Assembly: GCA_964411125.1 (NCBI GenBank)
Contig: CAYPJU010000035.1
Span: 1 to 61,352 of the forward strand
DNA length: 61,352 bases
From: JBFIHF01 sp964411125
GTDB lineage: Bacteria > Myxococcota_A > Bradymonadia > Bradymonadales > Bradymonadaceae
Reading direction: 5' to 3'
Below the pieces are notes generated by a model. The model searched no databases. It worked only from the letters and a program-made list of their open reading frames with translations, and had not been told where the DNA came from. Position 1 is the stretch's first letter. Every line of letters begins with the position of its first letter. A program made the position numbers and the translations under genes. Below are positions 1 to 8,376 of this stretch, in pieces.

Positions 1-4
1 GGTT

Positions 5-46
5 CCAAGGATGCAATCCTTGGTGGGGTGTGGGGCAAAGCCCCAC
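5..46. other. Two adjacent perfect hairpins at the left edge
   Basis: CCAAGGA (5-11) pairs with TCCTTGG (17-23) around a 5-nt loop, and GTGGGGC (30-36) pairs with GCCCCAC (40-46) around AAA. Neither is followed by a T-run, so they are not standard terminators. They lie about 120 bp before the first gene and could be the end of a transcript or part of a small repeat element starting outside the window. No function is assigned. Confidence 0.4.
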
Positions 47-164
47 GGTGTTCAAACAGATGGCGTGGCTCGAAAAGCGCTGCGGAGTGAGGACCCGGGC
101 CGCTCGCCCCACCCTCGGGGGTGGGATAGAATCCGGTCTCCCTCATCTCCCCCTAGGAGGTCGA

Positions 165-611
165 ATGAACCCCGCGCTCGATCCCGTGAGCTTTCAGGGC
201 CCCCTTCTCGTCACCGGCGTCTACTTCGTCCTCTGGTACGCGATGCTGTTCGGGTTACAGTCGAGGACGAAGTATCGACTGGTCCGTGAGTACACGGAAC
301 GCGGCGAGTCGTTCGATCGCTACTTCGGGCAGGACCGGCAGATGCTCGCCGCAGATCGCGCGGTCGCGAACACCCACGAACAGATGGTGCCGTTTCTCGT
401 CTCGATGTGGCTTCATGCCCTCGTCGTGTCGGCGACGTCGGCGGCGATCCTGGGAGGGGTGTACGTCGGCCTGCGGGCCGCCTACCCGTTTCTGCTCGGC
501 AAGAGCGTGCCGGGGACGCAGTCGAAGCGTGTCGCCTTCGTGACGTTCCCTTGCTACGGGATCGTCTTCTACCTCCTGGGAAGTTCGGTGTTTGCCGCGA
601 TCTTACATTAG
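165..611 (+). CDS. MAPEG-family-like integral membrane protein
   Basis: A 148-residue protein that looks like a MAPEG (microsomal GST/eicosanoid) type membrane protein. There are hydrophobic segments near residues 11-28, about 80-105 and 125-147, and the loop after the first holds charged residues (RTKYRLVREYTERG, then FDRYFGQDRQML). The ATG at 165 is chosen because AGGAGG at 155-160 sits just before it; the longer frame from 30 has no comparable ribosome site and would add a charged, non-helical leader. The gene stands alone between the left-edge hairpins and the cold-shock gene. The family call rests on topology and general look, not on an unmistakable motif, so a generic small membrane protein is the fallback. 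Confidence 0.6.
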   Translation: MNPALDPVSFQGPLLVTGVYFVLWYAMLFGLQSRTKYRLVREYTERGESFDRYFGQDRQMLAADRAVANTHEQMVPFLVSMWLHALVVSATSAAILGGVYVGLRAAYPFLLGKSVPGTQSKRVAFVTFPCYGIVFYLLGSSVFAAILH

Positions 612-907
612 TCGCTTGCTACTTCGGTTGCGACCTGTTATCCATGCGCCGTCGCCGGGACATGGCGACATCTCAAGGAACGCCGACCCTGGTCGGTGAT
701 TCGTATCACGCACGACGAGCACGCTGGATTCTAGCACCTTCCCGCCTTCGTACCTTGCCTGAACATGATTGGTCCGCTCCTTGATGAGCTGGCTATCCGA
801 GAGACGGTAGCTCGAACGGTTCGAGTTTCCGAATGAGCCCTCTGCTCTGTCCGTGTTGGACGAGCGCGAGGAACAACACAATTGCAGCACACGAAGAAGG
901 AAGAATT
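612..907. other. Intergenic region, probable cold-shock leader
   Basis: These 296 bases separate the MAPEG-like gene from the cold-shock gene and hold no convincing reading frame. A perfect inverted repeat CTCGAAC-G-GTTCGAG lies at 811-825. Cold-shock genes often have long structured 5' untranslated regions that act as thermosensors, and this length would fit, but no conserved cold-box was recognised. No clear -10/-35 pair could be fixed by eye. Confidence 0.35.
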
Positions 908-1123
908 ATGGAAAGCGACGTTCAAGGAAAAGTGAAGTGGTTCAACGAAGACAAAGGCTTCGGATTCATCGAGCGCAACGACGGTGGTGAGGACGTGTTC
1001 CTCCACTTCTCGGCGCTCGGTCAGTCGGGCTTCAAGACGATCGCAGAGGACACCCCCGTCCGCTTCGACGTCGAGCCGGGACCGAAAGGCCCGAAAGCCG
1101 CCAACGTCATGACGATGCGATAA
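908..1123 (+). CDS. Cold-shock domain protein (CspA family)
   Basis: A 71-residue single cold-shock domain that binds single-stranded RNA/DNA and melts secondary structure. RNP1 is present as KGFGFI (16-21) and RNP2 as VFLHF (30-34); the start GKVKWFN matches the family and the length is typical (65-75). The ATG at 908 follows a purine-rich GAAGAAGGAAG. It is monocistronic: a strong terminator begins 36 nt after the stop. The ending KAANVMTMR is as expected for the family. Which csp paralogue it is cannot be told from the sequence. Confidence 0.95.
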   Translation: MESDVQGKVKWFNEDKGFGFIERNDGGEDVFLHFSALGQSGFKTIAEDTPVRFDVEPGPKGPKAANVMTMR

Positions 1124-1159
1124 TCGTCTCGGCCCGCCGCGTGCGGGCAAGAAACGAAT

Positions 1160-1200
1160 GAGCCGGCCTCGACGAATCGTCGAGAGCCGGCTCTCTTTTT
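1160..1200 (+). terminator. Rho-independent terminator of the cold-shock gene
   Basis: GAGCCGGC (1160-1167) plus CTCGAC pairs with GTCGAG plus GCCGGCTC (1186-1193), a 14-bp stem with one bulged A and a 5-nt loop, followed by TCTTTTT. It lies between the cold-shock stop and the 3' end of the convergent VWA gene. Confidence 0.9.
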
Positions 1201-1219
1201 GTCCGCTCTGCGGCCGTCC

Positions 1220-2749
1220 TCAGAAAATGACCTGCGAGGTGACCGAAGCGTTGGCCGAGTTGAACTTCGTCCGCTTGGAGATCCACTTCCCCTTGGTCGA
1301 GTGCCGCTCCGTCTTTCGAAGCGACTCCGCGAGCCGCTCGAACGCTCGATCGATCTGATCGACCTGCGGGTCGACCAGCCCGTTCTCCTTCACGAACTCC
1401 CTGTTCTCCCTGCGGCGCCTGTCGACCAGGTCCGCCGCGGTGAAACGATCGCCTGCGTCGTAGTACTCCATCGCCTCGTCAAACGCCCGAGCCGTGCGGA
1501 TGTGCAACAGCCGTCGGATCACCAGCGGGTCGGTTTGGACGGCGCCGTTCGTGACGGAGACCGTCGCTCTCTCGTTGAGCACGACGCCTCTCTCCGTCGC
1601 GACGTCGGTGTAGACCAGCCGGGCGACGAGCGCCTCTCGCGTCCCGATGCCTCCGTCGTCCAGCCGAACCTCGGCGAGCAAATCCTTCTGTACCCCGCCG
1701 GCGAGGGTGTCGAGGTCGATGATCACGGCCTCCCCGCGGCGTCGGAACTCGACACCGGACACGTTGACGATTTCCCCGTGCGGCGCCGAGAGACTCAGCT
1801 CGACCGAGCTCGCGACGATCGACTTCAGCCCGTGTAGCTCGGCTGCGAACACCTCCTCCGTCGCCGACGCGTCGTCGATGAAGTAGTAGTTGCCCGCGCC
1901 GGCCCGGGACATCTCCTGCAAAAGGTCTTCGTTGTAGTCGAGCCCCATCCCCATCGTCGTCACCGAGGTTCCGTTCTCGAGTGTCGTCGACGCGATGCGC
2001 GAGAGCTCCGATTCCGCCACGATCCCTTCGTTGGCCTGACCGTCCGAGAGCAGCAGTACGCGGTTGATCCGATCACCCCCCTTCGCTTTCTCGACCAACT
2101 CACGGCCGCGAAGAAAGCCCCCCGACAGGTTCGTACCCCCATGGCAATCGATCGACGCGATCGCTCGATGCAGCCGGTCCCGGTTTTCCGCGGTGACGGG
2201 CAAAGACTCCGAGAGTGTCGTGACGTCCGAGCCATAGCTCACGATCGCGAGGCGGTCGCGCGGTCCCAGGTAGTCGATCAGCGCCCGGCTCGCCGACTTC
2301 GCGAAGTCGAGCTTCATCCCGGTCATCGAGCCCGAGCGGTCGATCACGAGGGCGATGTTGAGCCCCGACCGCTGCTCGTCGGCCGCCGCCACCCCCCCCA
2401 CGATCTCCGACAGCTCCCGCGCTTTCACCGCGACGGCCGCGTGGACCGTGACGTCATCTCCCGCTTTGACCGCGCGATGAGACAGCCTGGCCTCGAGCGC
2501 GACCGACGCGCCGTCTTCGAAGGTCGGAACGAAGAGCACCTCCGCCTTTCGATCGGGGTCGTCCAGCTCGTTGATCGCGCGCTCGGTCTGGTCCAACTCA
2601 TGAGTCGCAGGCGGGTGATACTCGTATGTCTGGCCCGGCTCGTAGTGCCCGTCGGTACTGCCGACGATCTTCACGAACAAGACGAGAAGGCAGATCGAGA
2701 CGAACGCCGATCCGAAGAGAAGTTTGATGACGGGGGTGCGGTTGATCAT
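1220..2749 (-). CDS. Membrane-anchored von Willebrand factor A domain protein
   Basis: A 509-residue protein with an N-terminal signal anchor (about residues 7-28, VIKLLFGSAFVSICLLVLFV) and a VWA domain. The MIDAS is complete: IDRSGSM near residue 139 gives DxSxS, GGTNLSGG supplies the Thr and LLSDGQ the distal Asp. Such proteins bind metal and protein partners at the cell surface; similar architecture is found in chloride-channel-accessory/VIT-like bacterial VWA proteins. A C-terminal helical part (REFVKENGLVDPQ) follows. The start at 2749 puts the anchor at the N-terminus and has GGAG upstream. An in-frame ATG at 2839 with AGGAG is a credible alternative adding 30 residues. It is divergent from the EGF-repeat gene; the ligand is unknown. 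Confidence 0.85.
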   Translation of the reverse strand: MINRTPVIKLLFGSAFVSICLLVLFVKIVGSTDGHYEPGQTYEYHPPATHELDQTERAINELDDPDRKAEVLFVPTFEDGASVALEARLSHRAVKAGDDVTVHAAVAVKARELSEIVGGVAAADEQRSGLNIALVIDRSGSMTGMKLDFAKSASRALIDYLGPRDRLAIVSYGSDVTTLSESLPVTAENRDRLHRAIASIDCHGGTNLSGGFLRGRELVEKAKGGDRINRVLLLSDGQANEGIVAESELSRIASTTLENGTSVTTMGMGLDYNEDLLQEMSRAGAGNYYFIDDASATEEVFAAELHGLKSIVASSVELSLSAPHGEIVNVSGVEFRRRGEAVIIDLDTLAGGVQKDLLAEVRLDDGGIGTREALVARLVYTDVATERGVVLNERATVSVTNGAVQTDPLVIRRLLHIRTARAFDEAMEYYDAGDRFTAADLVDRRRRENREFVKENGLVDPQVDQIDRAFERLAESLRKTERHSTKGKWISKRTKFNSANASVTSQVIF

Positions 2750-2933
2750 GTCGGCTCCGTAGGTTGTCGATGAGCGTATCGTGGCGGTGCCGTTCGAATG
2801 TCGGATTGCAGTGATGTGAAAGGTCTGTGAATTCTGCATCGGCTCCTCTTTCGACCCTATATGCGGTGGAAGGAGACGTCGTTCATTGGTATCCTCTGGG
2901 GCAGAGTACCGACTCCACAATTTGAGGGACCCC

Positions 2934-5900
2934 ATGAGGAACGCTCGCCTTTCGGCGCTGGCGCTCGTGCTGTTCTTGGCGTGGCCCTTCGCCGCCACTG
3001 CCGAGGACTTCGCCGCTGGCTCGCTGATCATCCCGATGGACACCGACTACCAGGACGACGGCATGCTCCAGGCATACGGCCTCGTCTACCACCTGCTACT
3101 CGACGACGTGGCCGTTCACTGGTGCATCGAGCCCGGAAAGAATTACGGGGATGCGGATTTCACCGCGACCGCCGAGGACTTCGCGACCTCGACCGCGCTC
3201 ACCCATTCCTATCGGGGCGGACCGTTCGTCATCGCCGCGGCCGATGCCGCGACCGCGTCGACCCGGGTCTCCTCGTGGCAGGCGACCCGCACGACCACGG
3301 TTCATCGCGCGACCGCGCCGTTCTCCTGCGACGTCGCCCGAAAGCTCGTCAACGCGCCCACCATCGCGATGGTCGCCGACGGGAACCAGAAGATCGCGCG
3401 TGGCTACATGCAGGCGGCCGGGATCCCCGACTCCACCATGGACTACACGTGGCCCGACTCCAGCCCCGACATGCTCGACCCTGTCGAGCTCGCCGGCCCC
3501 ACCACCACCAACCACGCCGACGGCAAGCTGTTCGATGGAAACGGTAAGCCCGCATATTGCCAGTTGATGTCGATGCACTGGGGGATCAACGACGCCAACG
3601 ACAACCCCGAGGTCGTCGCCGAAGTCCGCCAGTACCTCAACTACCCCACGCACTTCTTCGCGCAGTGCCAGGCCGTCAACGCGTTCGAGAACAACGTCAA
3701 CGGGAAGTTCCTCACCCCCAACGGCTTCGAGATCGGCGACAAACCCGACGTCGTCGACTTCTTCCACGCCGATGTCCCCTTCGCGCAGCTCGACGGAAAC
3801 TGGGAGTCGGTCGGCGGAAGCGAGCCCGCCTATTCGCTCCCCGTCGGCGACACCTACAAGGCCAGCGACATCACGATGATCACCGAGGCGGGAACACCCG
3901 AAGGGGTCAACGACGTCTGGATGACGGGCTACCTCGACGGTGTCTGCCCACCCGACCTCGAGGTGTGCACCGCTCAGAACTTCGGCAAGGTCAGCTACCT
4001 GGGCGGACACGAGTACGACACCAGGCTCCCGATCTCGAGCAACCCGAAGACGCAGGGAACTCGAATGTTCCTCAATTCGCTCTTCGAGGCACCGTGCGTC
4101 ACCGAGCTCGGACAGCCCCAGATCGAACTCTTCAAGGTCGGCGACGCATTCTCCACCGACGGCACCGTCACTTTCGAGATCGAGTATCAAAACACGGGCG
4201 TGAGCGCCGCGAACCAGGTCGTCATCCGCGATCCGCTCCCCGCCGGGGCCACGTTCGTCTCCGCCAGCACCGGCGGCCAGCTCGTCGCCGGCGAGGTCGT
4301 CTGGAACGTCGGCACCGTGACGAGCGGCGAGATCGGACTCGTGACCATGACCGTATCGTTCGCCGCCGAAGGCACCTACGACAACACGGCCTATGCGGCC
4401 TATTTCGCCGGCCTGAACCGACGCGACGCCACTTCCAACACCTTCGACACCGTCTTCTGCGTCCCCGACGACGACGCCTCCCTCTGTGCGGCCAACGGCG
4501 CCGAGTGCGGGTCGCTCGACATCTCCGACAACTGTGGCCAGGCCCGCACCGTCGATTGCGAGACCGGAGCCTGCTCGGCTTCCGCCGTCTGCGGAACGAA
4601 CAACACCTGCGTCTGCTCCTCGGGCTACGCCGGCGACGGCGTCACGTGCACCGATGTCGACGAGTGCACCGACGGTACCGACACGTGCGCTGCCGAAGCT
4701 ACCTGCAGCAACACCGATGGCGGCTTCGACTGCGCCTGCAATTCAGGGTTCGCGGGAGACGGCTTCACCTGCACCGACATCGACGAGTGTACCGACGGTA
4801 CCGCCACGTGCGGCGCCAACGCCTCCTGCAACAACCTCCCCGGCGATTTCGAGTGTGTCTGCAACCCCGGATGGATGGGGGACGGAGTCACCTGCACGGA
4901 CCTCGACGAGTGCGCCGACGGAACCGACGGCTGCGACACTAACGCGACCTGCACCAACTCCCCCGGTTCCTTCTCGTGCACCTGCGACACGGGATGGATC
5001 GGCGACGGTGTCACCTGCGACGACGTCGACGAGTGCGCCGACGGCACCCTCACTTGCAGCGGTGACGGCGTCTGCGTGAACCTCCCCGGCTCCGCCGAAT
5101 GCAGATGCGACGACGGCTTCGCCGGCGACGGGATCACCTGCACCGACGTCGACGAGTGCGCCGACGGTACCGACGACTGCGACCCCAACGCGACCTGCAC
5201 CAACTCGGTAGGCTCGTTCTCATGTGCCTGCAACGCGGGCTGGATCGGTGACGGTACCGCCTGCACCGACGTCGACGAGTGCGCCGACGGTTCCGACGAC
5301 TGCGACGCCAACGCAATGTGCAGCAACGTCCCGGGAAGCTTCGAATGTGCCTGCCTCCCCGGCTACCAGGGCGATGGCCGAACCTGCCAGCAGGTGAGCT
5401 GCGCATGCGACGACGACGAAGTCTGCGTCGGCGAAGTCTGCTTCCCCGCCTGCCAGGGAAGCGACGAGTGCCCCGCCGGCGAAGCCTGCTTCGGCGGCCG
5501 CTGCGCGACCGATGCTTGCATCTCCGTCGCCTGCGGAGACGAAGAAACCTGCTTCGGGGGCGGCTGCTTCGACACCTGCACTACCAACTCCGATTGTGGC
5601 GAAGGTGAATGCTTCGACGGACGCTGCGCCACGACCCCGTGTAGCGGAATCGTCTGCGCAGAGGGCGAGACGTGCGCTGGCGGCAGTTGCTTCGAAGCCT
5701 GCATGACCAACGCCGACTGCTCCCAGGGCGAGTGTTTCGACGGCCGCTGCGCGGCGACGGCATGCGCTGGAATCGCCTGCGCCGACGACGAAATCTGCCG
5801 CGGTGGAAGCTGCTTCCTCGGATGCTCGGAGAACTCCGACTGCCCCGCCGGCGAGCAGTGCTACGACTCTGGCTGCGCGCCCGGCTCTTGCGCCGGAATC

Positions 5901-6431
5901 ACTTGCCCCGGCGATCAGATCTGTAGCGGCGGCGGCTGCTTCGATCCGTGCGACGAAGACGTCGACTGCTCCGACACGACCGACCGATGCTACGAAGAGC
6001 GCTGCGCCAGCTCGGCCTGCGAGTTCGTCGTCTGCGACGCCGACCAGGTGTGCATCGACGGCGGGTGCTTCGTACCCTGCAACAGCGACGACGATTGCTC
6101 CGGAAGCGCCTGCGTCACCGGGCGCTGCACCGACGACCCCTGCGCCGGCATCGTCTGCGCGGACGGCGAAGCGTGTGCAGACGGCACGTGCACCGGCGAG
6201 TGTGAGTCGGACGAGCAGTGCCCCGCAGGGCTGCGTTGTCAGGATGGTCTCTGCGGAGAAGGCGGGGAGGGCGACGACTCGAGCGGCAAGGGCGGAGGTT
6301 CTTCCGCTGCCGGCACCAGCGAGGGGTGCGGGTGTGCATCCGCCGACGCCGGTGCCAGACAGGCCTGGCTGATCCTCGTCGTCCTGGGGCTGGCACGGGT
6401 CGGGCGCCGCCGAATGCGCGCCCCGCGGTGA
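2934..6431 (+). CDS. Secreted multi-EGF, Cys-repeat surface protein with MYXO-CTERM-like tail
   Basis: A 1165-residue exported protein. Order: signal peptide (1-23, ending AATA-ED); an unknown domain of about 370 residues; a DUF11-type repeat (roughly 410-510, with IRDPLPAGATFVSAS); one partial EGF module; six calcium-binding EGF modules each opening D-[VIL]-DEC-[TA]-DG (about 575-815); seven 40-residue Cys-rich repeats of the type C-x5-[EI]-C-x-GG-x-CF (about 820-1110); a Ser/Gly linker; then GCGCASADAG, a hydrophobic stretch and RVGRRRMRAPR. That tail resembles MYXO-CTERM, which is cut and anchored at the surface in myxobacteria. ATG at 2934 has GAGGGA upstream. Likely role is adhesion or surface structure; the target is unknown. 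Confidence 0.85.
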   Translation: MRNARLSALALVLFLAWPFAATAEDFAAGSLIIPMDTDYQDDGMLQAYGLVYHLLLDDVAVHWCIEPGKNYGDADFTATAEDFATSTALTHSYRGGPFVIAAADAATASTRVSSWQATRTTTVHRATAPFSCDVARKLVNAPTIAMVADGNQKIARGYMQAAGIPDSTMDYTWPDSSPDMLDPVELAGPTTTNHADGKLFDGNGKPAYCQLMSMHWGINDANDNPEVVAEVRQYLNYPTHFFAQCQAVNAFENNVNGKFLTPNGFEIGDKPDVVDFFHADVPFAQLDGNWESVGGSEPAYSLPVGDTYKASDITMITEAGTPEGVNDVWMTGYLDGVCPPDLEVCTAQNFGKVSYLGGHEYDTRLPISSNPKTQGTRMFLNSLFEAPCVTELGQPQIELFKVGDAFSTDGTVTFEIEYQNTGVSAANQVVIRDPLPAGATFVSASTGGQLVAGEVVWNVGTVTSGEIGLVTMTVSFAAEGTYDNTAYAAYFAGLNRRDATSNTFDTVFCVPDDDASLCAANGAECGSLDISDNCGQARTVDCETGACSASAVCGTNNTCVCSSGYAGDGVTCTDVDECTDGTDTCAAEATCSNTDGGFDCACNSGFAGDGFTCTDIDECTDGTATCGANASCNNLPGDFECVCNPGWMGDGVTCTDLDECADGTDGCDTNATCTNSPGSFSCTCDTGWIGDGVTCDDVDECADGTLTCSGDGVCVNLPGSAECRCDDGFAGDGITCTDVDECADGTDDCDPNATCTNSVGSFSCACNAGWIGDGTACTDVDECADGSDDCDANAMCSNVPGSFECACLPGYQGDGRTCQQVSCACDDDEVCVGEVCFPACQGSDECPAGEACFGGRCATDACISVACGDEETCFGGGCFDTCTTNSDCGEGECFDGRCATTPCSGIVCAEGETCAGGSCFEACMTNADCSQGECFDGRCAATACAGIACADDEICRGGSCFLGCSENSDCPAGEQCYDSGCAPGSCAGITCPGDQICSGGGCFDPCDEDVDCSDTTDRCYEERCASSACEFVVCDADQVCIDGGCFVPCNSDDDCSGSACVTGRCTDDPCAGIVCADGEACADGTCTGECESDEQCPAGLRCQDGLCGEGGEGDDSSGKGGGSSAAGTSEGCGCASADAGARQAWLILVVLGLARVGRRRMRAPR
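4655..6260 (+). repeat. Tandem in-gene repeats: six cbEGF units then seven Cys-rich units
   Basis: Within the surface protein gene, units of about 123 bp encoding calcium-binding EGF modules run from about 4655 to 5390, followed by units of about 120 bp encoding a different Cys-rich module to about 6260. The DNA stays similar between units (GACGTCGACGAGTGCGCCGA recurs), so copy number may change by recombination and assembly here deserves caution. Confidence 0.8.
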
Positions 6432-6439
6432 TCGAAGCC

Positions 6440-6464
6440 GGGCTCGGTCAGTCCGAGCGAGCCC
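6440..6464. terminator. Hairpin between convergent genes
   Basis: GGGCTCG (6440-6446) pairs with CGAGCCC (6458-6464) over an 11-nt loop, in the 46-bp gap between the convergent stops of the surface protein and the DnaJ-family gene. No T-run follows on either strand, so it is only a possible bidirectional terminator. Confidence 0.35.
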
Positions 6465-6477
6465 GCACTCATGTGGG

Positions 6478-7461
6478 CTACAGCTTCAGCCCGTCCCGCG
6501 GAGGATGAGAGTACCCCGCGTCGAGCGTCTTCGCCGCTTCCAGCACCTCGTCCGTGGCGAGGTCGGGCGTGTGGATCTGAATGACCGCGTAGAAGTCCCC
6601 CTTCTCTTTTCCGCGATGAACTCCCTTCCCCTTCAGACGAAGCTTCGCCCCCGAATGAACCCCCTCGGGCACCGTCACGTTGTACTCGCCGTGCGGCGTC
6701 GGCACCGACACCTTCGCTCCCGCGATCGCCTCGCCGATCGTCACCGGCACGTCGAGATACAGATTTAGACCGTCACGACGTAGAATGTCGTGATTCTTCA
6801 CGTGAATCGTCAGCAGAAGGTCCCCCGATTTCGTCCCCTTCGGGGCGTTCGCCGGAGGAGGATCGCCTTTTCCTTTCAGCCGCAGTCGATCGCCCTCGTC
6901 CGCTCCCGCGGGGATCCGAACTTTGATCTCGCGATTGCCCACGCGGAGCGTCATCTCGCCGCCGTTGACCGCGGTCATGAAGTCGAGCGTGAGCGACGCC
7001 TCGACGTCCTGGCCCTTGAGAGGCCCGGTGTAGAAACCCCCGAAGTCGCTGTAGTCGCTGGTGTCGAAGGGGCTTCGACCGCCGAACACGCTGCCGAAGA
7101 TGTTCTGAAAATCGGCGTCACCGCCACCCCCCGACCAGTAGACGCGCTGGCCGCCGCCTCCGCCGAAGCCACCGCCACCACCCGCGCGTGATTGCCACTG
7201 CTGGTACTGTCGCGCCTGGTCCGCGTCGAACCCTTCCCGCAGTCCTGCGGTCCCGAATTCGTCGTACAACTTGCGCTTGTCTTCGTCCGAGAGGACCTCG
7301 AACGCCACCGATGCTTGCTTGAAACGCTCTTCCGCTTCCGGATCGTCGGGGTTGAGGTCCGGGTGGTTCTCACGCGCGATCTTTCGGTACGCCTTCTTGA
7401 TCGTCTGCGCGTCCGCGTCCTTCGCGACACCGAGCACTTTGTAGAAGTCGTCGTCCGCCAT
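6478..7461 (-). CDS. DnaJ-family co-chaperone without zinc finger (CbpA type)
   Basis: A 327-residue Hsp40. The J domain (about 5-70) carries HPD at 33-35, which stimulates DnaK ATPase; a Gly/Phe-rich linker follows (about 95-125), then the two-part C-terminal substrate-binding domain with RIPAGADEGDRLRLKGKG and VPEGVHSGAKLRLKGKG. No CxxCxGxG zinc-finger repeats are present, so it is class II (CbpA/DnaJ2), not canonical DnaJ. The start at 7461 lies one base after the TGA of the upstream gene (7463), so the two are translationally coupled; longer frames only reach back into that gene. It has no dnaK or grpE beside it. Confidence 0.9.
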   Translation of the reverse strand: MADDDFYKVLGVAKDADAQTIKKAYRKIARENHPDLNPDDPEAEERFKQASVAFEVLSDEDKRKLYDEFGTAGLREGFDADQARQYQQWQSRAGGGGGFGGGGGQRVYWSGGGGDADFQNIFGSVFGGRSPFDTSDYSDFGGFYTGPLKGQDVEASLTLDFMTAVNGGEMTLRVGNREIKVRIPAGADEGDRLRLKGKGDPPPANAPKGTKSGDLLLTIHVKNHDILRRDGLNLYLDVPVTIGEAIAGAKVSVPTPHGEYNVTVPEGVHSGAKLRLKGKGVHRGKEKGDFYAVIQIHTPDLATDEVLEAAKTLDAGYSHPPRDGLKL

Positions 7462-7462
7462 C

Positions 7463-8287
7463 TCAGCCTTCGAAGTTCGCCCCGATCCAGCCTTTGCCAA
7501 GGTTTTCGCTGTTGCGGCCCTGACGGCCCGCCGACCACCCCGGACAATCCGTCACGTTGCGCGGATCGGGAGGGCGCGTCTGACCGCGCTCGTGGAGGAT
7601 GACCGCGTAGGAAGTCCCCCCTACCGGCACGCCGATCTCGTTCGGCGCGTAGCCCAGCCGCCCGAGCAATCGAAGATCCTTCTGCGCCACCGCCGCCACC
7701 CCGGAGTCGAGGCTGCGAAGCCACTCTTCCAGCTTCACGCGCTGCGTGAAGAGCTCGTCGAAGATCGCGAGCTCCCCCTCACGCCCCTCCGGAGCGAGAC
7801 GCAGGTCCGTCGATGCGTAGAGCTTCTTCAACAGCGCGTGCCCCCGGTTGATCACCGAACGGATCGCATCGGCAGAGCCGAGAGCCTCGAGGACCCGCGG
7901 ATCGCAGCGAAAGATCGTGATGGTCCGCAGAGCCTTCGCGATCACCGTGGTCGTGTGATCGTGCGTGTGGAGCTTGCGCGCCTTCACCAGCTCGAGCACC
8001 GTGTCGTCCGCATCCGCTCTGCGCAGCTTGCTCTCTGCGGCCTGCAACCACATCTCGACCTCGGCGGCCGCCGCGTGGATCGCATGTTCGCGGATCCGGT
8101 CTTCACCGACCTCGTCCACCTTTCGCCGCACGAGCTTCTCGGCTTCGCTGACCAGCTCTTCGCCCCGCGCCACCTGACCCTTGTCGAACCCACCCTTGGC
8201 GAGCGCCGCGACGAGATCTCCGCTGTTCTTCGCTGCGAAGACAGCTGCCGCGACGTGCCCGAGCACGTGATAGTAAGAATTGACCAT
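7463..8287 (-). CDS. Uncharacterised protein coupled to a DnaJ-family gene
   Basis: A 274-residue cytosolic protein of unknown family. It is helix-rich with many charged residues over about 1-190, including a conspicuous HTHDHTTT at about 110-117, and ends in a flexible tail (CPGWSAGRQGRNSENLGKGW). No signal peptide or membrane segment is seen. The stop is one base from the start of the CbpA-type co-chaperone, so the pair should be made together; the protein may be a client, a co-chaperone partner or simply a co-transcribed gene. The HTHDH cluster could bind metal but nothing proves it. Confidence 0.75.
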   Translation of the reverse strand: MVNSYYHVLGHVAAAVFAAKNSGDLVAALAKGGFDKGQVARGEELVSEAEKLVRRKVDEVGEDRIREHAIHAAAAEVEMWLQAAESKLRRADADDTVLELVKARKLHTHDHTTTVIAKALRTITIFRCDPRVLEALGSADAIRSVINRGHALLKKLYASTDLRLAPEGREGELAIFDELFTQRVKLEEWLRSLDSGVAAVAQKDLRLLGRLGYAPNEIGVPVGGTSYAVILHERGQTRPPDPRNVTDCPGWSAGRQGRNSENLGKGWIGANFEG

Positions 8288-8376
8288 CCTCTCCTCGATA
8301 CTTGGCTGCCGAAGATATACTCACGCAGGCGCCAAGTCGCAATGCGCCAAGCACGAACCGCGCACGGGGACTCGCC

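Noticed and set aside
6793..6808. CACGTG palindrome as a further parS
   Set aside because: The flanks differ from parS at four positions, within the DnaJ-family coding region; not counted.
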